Source: Salibacterium aidingense DSM 18341
GTDB lineage: Bacteria > Bacillota > Bacilli > Bacillales > Marinococcaceae
DNA: 64,000 nucleotides
Reading direction: 5' to 3'
Assembly: GCF_000429685.1 (NCBI RefSeq)
Contig: NZ_AUCI01000015.1
Span: 1-64,000, forward strand
Shown: piece by piece, positions 52,396-61,351 of the stretch
Numbering within the stretch: the first letter of the stretch is position 1
How the letters are laid out: every line of letters starts with the position of its first letter
Position numbers and translations under genes: made by a program
Notes under the pieces: model-generated
The model's input: the letters and a program-made list of their open reading frames with translations, nothing else
Databases searched by the model: none
What the model was told of the DNA's origin: nothing

Positions 52396-53783
52396 GCGAA
52401 CTTTTATTTCAAACAATAGAATGCGTCAGTTCGAAGATGAAAAACAAGGAACTATCTCCCGTTGAAGTAACCGCATCAACACTCAAAAGGATAAAAGATT
52501 ATAATCCAACAATTAACGCATTGATTACCGTGGCAGAAGAAAAGGCCCTTGCTGAGGCAGAAAAAGCGGAACAGGATATTCAATCCGGTTATTATCTTGG
52601 ACCTATGCATGGGATTCCTATTGTGGTGAAAGATATCCTGCAGACTGAAGGAATGCTGACTACAGGTGGGTCAAGAATATTTAGTGATTGGATCCCTGAT
52701 GAAGATGCGGAATCTATAAAGAAGTTGAAAGCGGCAGGGGCGATCGTCATTGGAAAAGCAAATCTTCATGAATTTGCAATGGGTGCAACCTCAGAAAACA
52801 AGTGTTTCGGAAATGTAAAAAATCCTTGGAATATAAAAAGAATTCCAGGAGGTTCCAGCGGCGGCTCTGCTGCTGCGACTGCTTCTGGAATGGCTTTTGG
52901 AGCTGTTGGCACAGACACAGCAGGATCCGTACGTCTACCTGCAGCTATGTGTGGAATTGTTGGATTTAAACCAACATATGACCTTATAAGCAGAATAGGG
53001 TGTTTTACATTCAGCTGGTCACTTGATCATATTGGTCCCATGACTAGAACGGTAAAAGATGCAGCAATAATGTTTGATGCTATGAAAAAGAATGAATCAC
53101 CTGCATTATCTTTTGGGGAGAAGGATTCATTGCACACGTTAAAAGGTATGAAAATCGGGTTCAATGAAAGCTATATGTATGACGGAATTAAACATGAAGT
53201 TAAAAAGGTTATAGATACAGCTTTTCATCAATTGGAAGCTCTTGGGGCTGAATTGATCCCCATTAAACTCCCATTACTTGATGAGGGTCTCAACGCTTTA
53301 AAGATTATCGCTCAATCAGAAGTGAAGGCCTATCACGAACCATTGTTAAAAAAATATGGTGATTTGTATGGAGACGACTTAAGATATCGTTTTGATTTTG
53401 GCAGTGAAGTATCAGCAACAGAATATATTAATGCACAACGTTCCCGGAATCAATTTATCAATCAAACGATGGCTCAGATGGAAGAGGTGGATGCCTTAAT
53501 TGGTCCGACCAATATCCAGGAACCATTTGAAATTGGGACTGTCCCGCCGGAACAAGCTGTCAGCAATATGTTCACCTTAGGAAAAACTCCACTAGCAAAC
53601 ATACTGGGATTCCCGTCATTATCAGTTTCGTGTGGTTTTACGGAAAATCACCTGCCTGTAGGTCTACAATTTATAGGTGTTCCCTACTCAGATAAAAAAA
53701 TATTACAAATGGGCGATTGTTATGAATTGCAAGTGGGATATAGCGGTGAATTAGAATTAAATTCCCATTATAAACAAATCTAA
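52392..53783 (+). CDS. Amidase-signature family hydrolase
   Basis: 463 residues. The catalytic Ser-cisSer-Lys triad is visible: Lys in PIVVKDIL (about residue 80), the amidase signature GGSSGGSAAATASGMA and the following GTDTAGSVR with the nucleophilic Ser. The length suits GatA-like amidases, but the lone gene without gatB/gatC and its place in a catabolic set argue for a catabolic amidase that frees an acid or amine from an amide. TTG 52392 after GGGAGGT. Confidence 0.9.
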   Translation: MSELLFQTIECVSSKMKNKELSPVEVTASTLKRIKDYNPTINALITVAEEKALAEAEKAEQDIQSGYYLGPMHGIPIVVKDILQTEGMLTTGGSRIFSDWIPDEDAESIKKLKAAGAIVIGKANLHEFAMGATSENKCFGNVKNPWNIKRIPGGSSGGSAAATASGMAFGAVGTDTAGSVRLPAAMCGIVGFKPTYDLISRIGCFTFSWSLDHIGPMTRTVKDAAIMFDAMKKNESPALSFGEKDSLHTLKGMKIGFNESYMYDGIKHEVKKVIDTAFHQLEALGAELIPIKLPLLDEGLNALKIIAQSEVKAYHEPLLKKYGDLYGDDLRYRFDFGSEVSATEYINAQRSRNQFINQTMAQMEEVDALIGPTNIQEPFEIGTVPPEQAVSNMFTLGKTPLANILGFPSLSVSCGFTENHLPVGLQFIGVPYSDKKILQMGDCYELQVGYSGELELNSHYKQI

Positions 53784-53831
53784 AAGAGAATTATTTCGAG
53801 GAAGCTCATTGATTTAAAAGAAGGGGGGCTG

Positions 53832-54338
53832 ATGCCCTTGACCTCAACAATAAGGAAGGCTTTTGATTTATTGATAGATATTATGGCATCTGTTGGCAGA
53901 TTATTACTAATAGTCATAATAGTATTAATACTAATAGATATCATTGCTTTGAGCACTTTGAATTATTCATTTTCCTGGGTTTTTGAAGTTACAGAGTACT
54001 TGTTATTATTTATTCCGTTTCTGGGAGTAGCTTTCGTGTTAAAGCGGGAAGAGCATATAAAACTGGATTTCCTATTAAACTTATTGAACATTGAACAGCG
54101 GACCATGGTAGAAATAATTAACTCCTTTATTGGTCTTATCACGTCATTAATTATCGCCGTTTTTGGATTTCTGGTCACTTGGAAGTTTTTAGTAAATAGT
54201 GCAATGACTGAAGCAGTTTTGCAGCTCCCCCGTTTTATAATTGTAGGCATTATACCGATTAGTTTTGTTTTCGTTACTATACAATTTCTGCGGAACATTA
54301 CCAATAAAATTGAGAAATATAAAAATTCAAAGGTGTAA
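53832..54338 (+). CDS. dctQ: TRAP transporter small permease (DctQ)
   Basis: 168 residues with four membrane helices; the LLLFIPFLGVAFVLKREEHIKLDFL segment is typical of DctQ subunits. RBS AAGGGGGG. With DctM and DctP downstream it forms a sodium- or proton-driven importer of carboxylates. Its location within the aromatic gene set suggests uptake of the aromatic acid or amide. Confidence 0.9.
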   Translation: MPLTSTIRKAFDLLIDIMASVGRLLLIVIIVLILIDIIALSTLNYSFSWVFEVTEYLLLFIPFLGVAFVLKREEHIKLDFLLNLLNIEQRTMVEIINSFIGLITSLIIAVFGFLVTWKFLVNSAMTEAVLQLPRFIIVGIIPISFVFVTIQFLRNITNKIEKYKNSKV

Positions 54339-54350
54339 GGGGGTGATGGT

Positions 54351-55670
54351 ATGGAATGGTGGGGGCTGCTCATTATAATTTTTGGAGGAAGTATCTTTTT
54401 GTTTATGCTCGGGCTTCCCATTGCTTTTGCGTTTCTGACAGTTAACGCAATAGGTGCATTCTTTATGTGGAATGGGGCTGCAGGGCTGGAACAACTTATA
54501 CTCAACATGTCTTCTTCCATTTCCAATTTCTCCTATTTACCAATTCCCATGTTTATTTTGATGGGGGAGATTATGTTTAGGACAGGATTAGGAGAAAAGA
54601 TATTCAGCGCATTGGGGAAATGGTTCGGAAAACTTCCAGGCAGGTTAAGCATAATCGCAGTAGGAAACAGTGCTTTGTTTTCTATATTAAGCGGGTCGAG
54701 TGTTGCGAGTACAGTTTTGCTGGGAAAATTATTAGTGCCGGACATGATGAATAGAGGATACAATAAAAAAATGACACTAGGCCCTATTTTGGGCGGTGCC
54801 GGTTTGGCAACGATGATCCCTCCAACAGCATTAGGAATTTTGCTTGCATCTTTAGCCTCTATTCCTGTTGGCCAGTTCTTATTTGCGATTATTATTCCAG
54901 GCATAATACTGGCTGTTTTGTTTGTCACCTATATTATAATTTTCTGTTGTCTTTATCCCGACAGCGCTCCTTCGTATGATGTGGAAAAAGTTTCGTTATC
55001 CGAAAAAATACGAGATACCTTGAAATATATTTTGCCTCTGGGTTTGATAATCTTTTTGCTTTTAGGAGTTATTGTTCTTGGGATCGCAACACCGACTCAA
55101 GCAGCTGTTTTAGGTGCTTTAGGTACGGTCGTTCTGGCTTATTTTTATGGGGGCTTGACTTGGAATGAAATCTGGGAATCTCTTACCGGAACTTTCACAT
55201 CCACAACAATGATATTTATGATTCTCGTTGGCTCCACTACGTTCAGTCAGTTGCTGAGTTTTACCGGAGTTACAGATTCGCTCGTTGGACTTGTCAGTGA
55301 TGCTGCATTGCAGCCTATAGTAATACTTATTTTTATTCAAATCATTTTACTATTGTTGGGATGTTTTTTAGAACCGCTATCCATCATGATGATGACAATC
55401 CCCTTACTTATTCCTATTTCAGAAAGTTTAGGTTTTCACCCGATTTGGTTTGGGGCCATAATGCTTCTTAATATGCAAATGGCTACCATCACCCCTCCAT
55501 TTGGAATGGACTTGTTTGCTATGAAGGGCGTGGTGTCAGAGACATCGATTACCATGAAAGATATCTATAAATCAGTTATTCCTTTTCTTATTCTAAATGT
55601 TATATGTCTGGTTCTAATGATCATGTTCCCTTGGATAACCACGCTTCTTCCAAGTTTTGTACAAAATTAA
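54351..55670 (+). CDS. dctM: TRAP transporter large permease (DctM)
   Basis: 439 residues, about 12 helices. The pattern MLGLPIAFAFL, GSSVAST, PPTALGILLA and the terminal TPPFGMDLFAMKG are DctM hallmarks. Starts 12 bases after dctQ. It is the ion-coupled transport subunit. Confidence 0.93.
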   Translation: MEWWGLLIIIFGGSIFLFMLGLPIAFAFLTVNAIGAFFMWNGAAGLEQLILNMSSSISNFSYLPIPMFILMGEIMFRTGLGEKIFSALGKWFGKLPGRLSIIAVGNSALFSILSGSSVASTVLLGKLLVPDMMNRGYNKKMTLGPILGGAGLATMIPPTALGILLASLASIPVGQFLFAIIIPGIILAVLFVTYIIIFCCLYPDSAPSYDVEKVSLSEKIRDTLKYILPLGLIIFLLLGVIVLGIATPTQAAVLGALGTVVLAYFYGGLTWNEIWESLTGTFTSTTMIFMILVGSTTFSQLLSFTGVTDSLVGLVSDAALQPIVILIFIQIILLLLGCFLEPLSIMMMTIPLLIPISESLGFHPIWFGAIMLLNMQMATITPPFGMDLFAMKGVVSETSITMKDIYKSVIPFLILNVICLVLMIMFPWITTLLPSFVQN

Positions 55671-55795
55671 AATATTTTCCTTTATATTTTGAAGGAGGTG
55701 AAATATTAAAAAATTGTAACAATATATCTTGAAATAACCGGGAGTGATTAAGAAAGAAGCGATACTTTTTTTGAATCAACATGAGGGGGATTAAA

Positions 55796-56842
55796 ATGAA
55801 ATTAATACACAGATTTAACTTCTTATCACTACTTCTATTAATAACTTTATTAGCAGCATGTGGTGATTCGACTGATCAAGAAACAACTGAATCCAATGCG
55901 TCAGAAGATGAATCCAGTAATACGGACGATGAAATTGTCACATTAGATGCTGTAAGTTTTCTTGGAAAAGGTGACCCTTTGACGGCAACAATTGAAGATT
56001 GGATTAACAGTGTGGAGAACGCAACAGAAGGCCGTGTGGAAATTAATTGGCGCGGTGGTGCTGATGTTATCCCCATTGAAGAACAATTTGAATCAATGAA
56101 TTCTAATGTTATCGATATTAACTTCACTTATATCGGGCAGTATCAATCTGATTTACCAATTTCTCGGGCCTTACCTCTTTCACAGTTGAAACCTTGGGAA
56201 GAAAGAAACAGTGGATTTTATGACTTTATGGACGAACAACACAATGAAATAGGAGTTAAATATATTGGAAGATGGCTTACAGGTTCACCGAGACTGTGGT
56301 TGAATGAACCGGTGGAAACGGTGGATGACCTCAATAATAGGGTGATTCGTTCAACACCGAACTATACGAGATTTTTTGATGAACTTGGTATTTCTTCTTC
56401 TATGATCGACCCATCGGAAGTGTATACTGCACTGCAAACAGGACAAGTTGAAGGATTTGTTTACGGTGGTTTAACAGGGCCGCGGAAAGATGGTTGGACA
56501 GACTCTGCCAAATACGTGCTGGATGAGCCTTTTTGGACACAAAATTGTACAATCTTAATGAATAATGACAGTTGGGACAATATTTCTTCGGAAGATCAGG
56601 AAGCAATAATGGAAGCAACGGCAGAGTATGAACGAGATATGGTGGAATATTATGAAAGTCAATTTGAAGAAGAAAGACAAACATTAAAAGAAAATGACGT
56701 AGAGTTCATAGAATTCCCTGAAGAAGAGGAAGAAAAATTTCTTAACACTGCTTATGATGTGGAATGGGAATCCCTTCAAAGTGAATCCTCTACAGAACTC
56801 GTTGAAAAGGCCAGAGAGTTAGCCACGAAGGAAGAAGGGTAG
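55796..56842 (+). CDS. dctP: TRAP transporter solute-binding protein (DctP), lipoprotein
   Basis: 348 residues. Signal peptide with lipobox LLAAC (Cys at residue 22), then an acidic Ser/Thr/Glu linker, as usual for Gram-positive surface lipoproteins. The binding domain shows GGADVIPIEEQFESM, VRSTP-like VIRSTPNYTRFF and ALQTGQVEGFVYGG, the ligand-clamping region of DctP/TAXI proteins. ATG 55796 follows GAGGGGGA. It collects the substrate outside the membrane for DctQM. Confidence 0.9.
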   Translation: MKLIHRFNFLSLLLLITLLAACGDSTDQETTESNASEDESSNTDDEIVTLDAVSFLGKGDPLTATIEDWINSVENATEGRVEINWRGGADVIPIEEQFESMNSNVIDINFTYIGQYQSDLPISRALPLSQLKPWEERNSGFYDFMDEQHNEIGVKYIGRWLTGSPRLWLNEPVETVDDLNNRVIRSTPNYTRFFDELGISSSMIDPSEVYTALQTGQVEGFVYGGLTGPRKDGWTDSAKYVLDEPFWTQNCTILMNNDSWDNISSEDQEAIMEATAEYERDMVEYYESQFEEERQTLKENDVEFIEFPEEEEEKFLNTAYDVEWESLQSESSTELVEKARELATKEEG

Positions 56843-56915
56843 CAAGTTGGATGGTCAATATACTTTCAATTAAATACTAGTCAGGCAGCCGTAAGTTAAA
56901 AAACTTGATTAGTAT

Positions 56916-56941
56916 AAGTGAATATATCGGTATATTTACTT
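56916..56941. promoter_or_regulatory. Inverted repeat before the ferredoxin reductase gene
   Basis: AAGTGAATATA (56916-56926) and TATATTTACTT (56931-56941) match in 10 of 11 paired bases and lie 26 bases before the GTG start. Could be an operator or a weak hairpin; no T run follows. Confidence 0.4.
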
Positions 56942-56967
56942 TTACTGGATCGGAAGGATGGTGAATC

Positions 56968-57966
56968 GTGCAGCAACATGAAGTTTATGACATTACAATT
57001 ATCGGCGGCGGGCCTGCTGGTCTGTTTACAGGCTTTTATGCTGGGATGCGTCAACTGTCAGTGAATATTATTGAAAGCCTCCCCCAGCTCGGCGGACAAT
57101 TATCTGCTCTATATCCGGAAAAATATATTTATGATGTTGCAGGATTTCCTAAAATTGAAGCTCAGGAATTAGTAGACAATCTAATAACACAAATGAATCA
57201 GTTTGAACCGTCTATTACTCTAAATGAGTCTGTTCAAATGGTCGAAAAGCAACCGGATGGTTTGTTTAAACTAGTTACTAAAGAAAGTACTTGCTTATCC
57301 AAAACCATCATAATTACAGCTGGGAATGGTGCTTTTCATCCAAGAAAATTAAAACTTGAATCTGCAGAAAAATATGAAAACGAAAACTTACATTATTTTG
57401 TGGATGATTTGAATAAATTCAGGGATAAAAGAGTTCAATTGTTTGGCGGCGGAGACTCTGCTGTCGATTGGGCTCTAATGCTTGAGCCGATAGCAAAAGA
57501 AGTAACAATAGCTCACAGGAGAGATGAATTCCGGGCCCATGAACACAGTGTTAATTCTTTAAAGGAATCAACCGTCAATGTTATGACTCCTTACGTTCCT
57601 TCGGAGTTAAGGGGAGAAACTAAGATTGAACAGGTTGTGCTCGATGAAGTGAAAGGGAGTAGCAGCAAAATTGTCGATGTTGATGATGTCATAGTCAACC
57701 ATGGATTTGTATCAACTCTTGGTCCAATAAAAGATTGGGGGATCGAGATAGAGAAAAATAGTATAGTAGTTAATTCAAATATGGAGACAAATATAACAGG
57801 TATTTATGCTGTTGGGGATATTTGTACGTATGAAGGCAAAGTAAATCTCATTGCAACAGGTTTTGGTGAAGCTCCTATTGCTGTAAGCCATGCAAAAGTC
57901 AACATTGATCCAAAGGCAAAAATGCAGCCAGGACACAGCACTACCATAATGGCCGACAAAGTATGA
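56968..57966 (+). CDS. Ferredoxin-NADP reductase (YumC-type)
   Basis: 332 residues of the thioredoxin-reductase-like FNR family. FAD-binding GGGPAGLF at the N-terminus, [15 protein letters not shown], the NADPH-binding [10 protein letters not shown] near residue 165, and the terminal [11 protein letters not shown] with the FNR-typical ending. No CxxC redox pair, which separates it from thioredoxin reductases. It most likely reduces the ferredoxin at 49470 for the Rieske oxygenase. GTG start behind GGATGGTGA. Confidence 0.9.
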   Translation: MQQHEVYDITIIGGGPAGLFTGFYAGMRQLSVNIIESLPQLGGQLSALYPEKYIYDVAGFPKIEAQELVDNLITQMNQFEPSITLNESVQMVEKQPDGLFKLVTKESTCLSKTIIITAGNGAFHPRKLKLESAEKYENENLHYFVDDLNKFRDKRVQLFGGGDSAVDWALMLEPIAKEVTIAHRRDEFRAHEHSVNSLKESTVNVMTPYVPSELRGETKIEQVVLDEVKGSSSKIVDVDDVIVNHGFVSTLGPIKDWGIEIEKNSIVVNSNMETNITGIYAVGDICTYEGKVNLIATGFGEAPIAVSHAKVNIDPKAKMQPGHSTTIMADKV

Positions 57967-58044
57967 CCTTTCTTTGTTTGATTATTTTTTGTTAAATGAT
58001 TTCAAAGATTTACAAATTATTAAATATTAAGGAGGATTTTAGTG

Positions 58045-58821
58045 ATGAATGAAACTAAAAAGAATGAACGGGTAGAAGAGGTCTTTGGTTTATTTCTCAA
58101 ACATATGAAAACGTTTTTAAAAGAGGCGAATCTGAATCACGAGGAATATACGAATTTTGTAAACTGGGCGGACCGGCTAGGTCGGTCCGGGGAACTTCCG
58201 TTGTATGCGGATGTCTTTCTGGAAACCCATGTCCTGCAGGCCATGTATACAGATAAACCGGGAACGCAGCCGTCGCTCTTGGGACCGTTTTTCATCGAAG
58301 GTTCACCGTATCTCGAAAACACACCCGGAAAGCCGATTGTTAATACCATGCGGGCGGATGAACCGGGGGAGACACTTTATTTTTCGGGCCGCGTCCAGAA
58401 CCTGAAGGGGCAGCCGCTGGCCAACACAAAGGTAGAGTTATGGCATAACGATAATAGCCGAAAATATTCATCGTTTGATTCCGATGCACCGCCGTACAAT
58501 TTAAGAGGGCATTTCTATACCGATAAAAACGGGGATTTTGAAGTCAAAACGATCGCCCCGATTCCGTACTCTATTCCGACAGAAGGACCGACCGGTGAAT
58601 TTCTGGAATATATGGATCAGCATTCGATGCGTCCGGCCCACCTGCATTTAATGTTTGAAGCAGAAGGATATGAGACATTAATTACACAGGTCTTTTTTGA
58701 AGGAGATCCGTGGCTCGAAAATGATGTAGCTGAAGGCGTCCGTGAAGAGCTGGTTACAACCCTGCATGATAAAGGCGGTCACAAAGAAGCGGAGCTGGCC
58801 TTTGAAATGCGGCCGGAATAA
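58045..58821 (+). CDS. Intradiol ring-cleavage dioxygenase (catechol 1,2-dioxygenase-like)
   Basis: 258 residues. N-terminal dioxygenase_N helices, then the catalytic beta domain. Non-heme Fe(III) ligands are visible: Tyr in NSRKYSSFD, Tyr in PIPYSIP, and the two His in RPAHLHL. The LLGPFF and PGETLYFSGRV segments are family hallmarks. It opens catechol (or a substituted catechol / hydroxyquinol) between the hydroxyls to a muconate. The neighbouring cycloisomerase favours catechol. GTG 58042 is an alternative start at better spacing from AAGGAGG. Confidence 0.92.
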   Translation: MNETKKNERVEEVFGLFLKHMKTFLKEANLNHEEYTNFVNWADRLGRSGELPLYADVFLETHVLQAMYTDKPGTQPSLLGPFFIEGSPYLENTPGKPIVNTMRADEPGETLYFSGRVQNLKGQPLANTKVELWHNDNSRKYSSFDSDAPPYNLRGHFYTDKNGDFEVKTIAPIPYSIPTEGPTGEFLEYMDQHSMRPAHLHLMFEAEGYETLITQVFFEGDPWLENDVAEGVREELVTTLHDKGGHKEAELAFEMRPE

Positions 58822-58892
58822 AAAAGGAAATGGGGACATGGCAAAAATGTCCCCTCTTTTCTATGTTACGCAGCTATAGGAGGAACTTTATA

Positions 58893-60017
58893 ATGATAAA
58901 ACCTACCATTGAACACATAACAACAGAACTGCTCGACGTCCCCATTAAACGCCCTCATCAGTTTTCCACCACAAAAGTAACGTCAAAGAGTTTTGTTCTG
59001 GTAAAAGTCACATTAACCAATGGCACCGTAGGTATTGGAGAGGGGACGACACCGGGCATATGGTGGAACGGAGAAAGCGTGGAAACGATGAAGCTGGTGA
59101 TCGATGCATACATGACACCTTTGCTGCAGGGCGGGGATCCGTCAGAGATCGAAGCGTTGATGCAGATCGTAGACCGCAGAATCCGGGGTAATACGTTCGC
59201 CAAGGCTGCAATAGAAATGGCTTTGTATGATGCGCTTGGAAAAACCTACCATGTTCCAGTTCATCAACTGCTGGGCGGACAGTGTCAGTCGCGTATCCCT
59301 GTACGTTGGGCACTCGCTTCCGGCACCAGGGAAGGTGATGTCGACGAGGCGGTGAAGCTGGTATCGTCCGGAAGGTATACAGCTTTCAAGACGAAATCTG
59401 GAAAAGAACGTCCGAGTGAAGATGCCCGCCGTAACGTGTACATCGCTGAAGGGATCAAAAACCATGCCGCATTGGGTATCGATCCCAATGGATCCTGGGA
59501 CCGGTTGACGACTATGACCTGGATGGATGCTTTTTTTGAAGCAGGCATCGAATTTCTGGAACAACCGCTTCCGCCGGCCGATATTGCCGGTATGGCGAAA
59601 TTAACCGCAATGAAAAGAGTGCCGGTGATGGCCGATGAAAGCATGCAGTCCCTCCATGACGCACTGAGAATCGTTCAGGCAGATGCGGCGGACATCTTTT
59701 CGTTAAAAATTCACAAATCCGGCGGTATGAAAAACACTGTTAAAATTGCAGGTATTGCCGAAGCCGCGGGAATTTCCTGTTTCGGCGGCACGTCGCTGGA
59801 AAGTTCGATCGGAACCGCTGCCGCTCTTCATGCATACGGATCGATTCTTAACCTTGACTACGGAAGTGAATTATTTGGCCCGGACTGGCTGGCTGATGAT
59901 CTGGTTGAAGATCCGCTGGTCATGAAAGATGGGTGCATTCTGGTCCCAGATAAGCCGGGGCTGGGCGTAAAACTGAATGAAGCCAAAACAGCGGCCTATC
60001 GAAGAAAGGAGACGTGA
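58893..60017 (+). CDS. catB: Muconate cycloisomerase-like enzyme (enolase superfamily)
   Basis: 374 residues. N-terminal capping domain and TIM barrel with FKTKSGK (the K-x-K acid/base lysine), GIDPNGSWD, FLEQP and ADES (Asp, Glu, Glu metal ligands) and SLKIHKSGG (the second catalytic Lys). This fits the MLE subgroup, which turns cis,cis-muconate into muconolactone. ATG 58893 has AGGAGG 9 bases upstream; the open frame reaches further up without support. Dipeptide epimerase or another MLE function is possible, but the gene context supports muconate. Confidence 0.87.
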   Translation: MIKPTIEHITTELLDVPIKRPHQFSTTKVTSKSFVLVKVTLTNGTVGIGEGTTPGIWWNGESVETMKLVIDAYMTPLLQGGDPSEIEALMQIVDRRIRGNTFAKAAIEMALYDALGKTYHVPVHQLLGGQCQSRIPVRWALASGTREGDVDEAVKLVSSGRYTAFKTKSGKERPSEDARRNVYIAEGIKNHAALGIDPNGSWDRLTTMTWMDAFFEAGIEFLEQPLPPADIAGMAKLTAMKRVPVMADESMQSLHDALRIVQADAADIFSLKIHKSGGMKNTVKIAGIAEAAGISCFGGTSLESSIGTAAALHAYGSILNLDYGSELFGPDWLADDLVEDPLVMKDGCILVPDKPGLGVKLNEAKTAAYRRKET

Positions 60018-60022
60018 CATGT

Positions 60023-60487
60023 ATGGAACATTTAGCTGCCCCTACCTTGACGTTTCTGGCGGATATGGAATTGACCGTAGAAGGTGCCTATCTGCCGGGA
60101 CAAACCCACATAGGAGAGCGCCGGATCATCCGGGTGACCGGTGGTAAGATGTGCGGGAACGTCAATGCAGATGTCGTGCCCGGCGGCGATGACTGGATCA
60201 CAGTGAGGGAAGACGGAACGATTATACAGGATGTACGAATATTGCTGAACACTGAAGATAATGCCTTGATCATGATGACATACCGGGGCATCCGGACTGG
60301 ACCGAAAGACGTACTGCAGCGGCTTGATAACAACGAAGCAGTGGATCCATCCGAATACTATTTCCGGACCGCCCCTGTATTTGAAACAGCTGCCCTCGCT
60401 TATGAGTGGCTGAACCGACGGTTGTTTGTGTCCAGGGGGATCCGCCTTCCGGGTAAAGTCAACTACTCGATCTATACTGTGGATTAA
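60023..60487 (+). CDS. DUF3237-family protein, possible missing isomerase
   Basis: 154 residues, beta-barrel-type DUF3237 protein: LAAPTLTFLADMELTV start, GERRIIRVTGGKMCGNV, GGDDWITVREDG and the terminal FRTAPVFETAALAYEWLNRRLFVSRG. The family has no well-established reaction. It sits exactly between the cycloisomerase and the enol-lactonase-like genes, where muconolactone isomerase (CatC, about 95 residues, unrelated) would be expected. ATG 60023 follows AAAGGAG. Its placement suggests it takes that role; this is an inference. Confidence 0.8.
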   Translation: MEHLAAPTLTFLADMELTVEGAYLPGQTHIGERRIIRVTGGKMCGNVNADVVPGGDDWITVREDGTIIQDVRILLNTEDNALIMMTYRGIRTGPKDVLQRLDNNEAVDPSEYYFRTAPVFETAALAYEWLNRRLFVSRGIRLPGKVNYSIYTVD

Positions 60488-60511
60488 GACATGGAAAGGA
60501 AGCAGACGCCA

Positions 60512-61351
60512 ATGGAAAAACAAATCACAACCAACAAGGGAAAAAGCCTGCATATCTGTGATACCCCGGGAGAACAGGGGACGATTATTGCCGTCCACGG
60601 GCTGACCGGGCATCATAAGCAGATGCAGTATTACCAACGAAAACTCTCCGGCCGTTACAGAGTGATCAGCCTTGACATGCGTGGAAGGGGGAAGAGTGAA
60701 GCAGCTCCTCCGGAAACATCTATATTCACACATGCCAATGACGTCATCGATCTAATTGAAACCATGGAAATTGAGCGGTCTATATTAATGGGGTATTCCA
60801 TGGGAGGATATGTCTGTGCTCTGGCGGCTGGTCGGCTGCAGCATGTGTCAAAATTAATTCTATTGGATGGAGCTGGAACAATGGAAGATTACCAGCGCGA
60901 TTTGATTCTTCCGTCCCTGGAACGCCTGCGGACCGCGTTTGAATCCGAGGATGATTACGCTGCCAAAACCAAACAGTTGTACATGGGGTTGAATATCACC
61001 TGGAATGAAGACATGGAAACGATTGCCCGCTACGAAGTGCAGCATAATGGAGACGTCTGGGAGCATAAATCAAATTATGATAAAACTCTGCAGGATTTTG
61101 AAAGTTTTTATGATTTTGACCCGGAAAGCACCGCCCCTTTCATCTCGTGTAGTACCCTGCTTGTGATAGCGGAAGGTTCAATGGGCAATAATCCTTCGTT
61201 ATTTCACGAAGGCTCCTATCAAACGATACAGGATACTGTTTCATCCATAGAAACCGTTCACACCCCCGTCAATCACTATGAACTTGTCTTTAATGAACAG
61301 CCGAAAATACTGCAGGCTGTCGAAAGCTTTCTGGCAAAGGAGGAGCGTTGA
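60512..61351 (+). CDS. Alpha/beta hydrolase, 3-oxoadipate enol-lactonase-like
   Basis: 279 residues. HGLTGHHKQMQ (oxyanion loop), DMRGRGKS, the nucleophile elbow GYSMGGY and the late VNHYELVF with catalytic His. The context right before the 3-oxoadipate CoA-transferase fits PcaD, which hydrolyses the enol-lactone to 3-oxoadipate, but it is only a distant match in sequence to classical PcaD. ATG 60512 is chosen for AAAGGAAG upstream. Starts 24 bases after the DUF3237 gene. Confidence 0.82.
   Translation: MEKQITTNKGKSLHICDTPGEQGTIIAVHGLTGHHKQMQYYQRKLSGRYRVISLDMRGRGKSEAAPPETSIFTHANDVIDLIETMEIERSILMGYSMGGYVCALAAGRLQHVSKLILLDGAGTMEDYQRDLILPSLERLRTAFESEDDYAAKTKQLYMGLNITWNEDMETIARYEVQHNGDVWEHKSNYDKTLQDFESFYDFDPESTAPFISCSTLLVIAEGSMGNNPSLFHEGSYQTIQDTVSSIETVHTPVNHYELVFNEQPKILQAVESFLAKEER

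Noticed and set aside
53963-54526. 187-residue minus-strand frame
   Set aside because: Shadow of the dctQ and dctM genes; it crosses their boundary and has no homologous features.
60032-60733. 233-residue minus-strand frame
   Set aside because: It lies opposite the well-supported DUF3237 and hydrolase genes, with His/Cys-rich shadow composition and no RBS.
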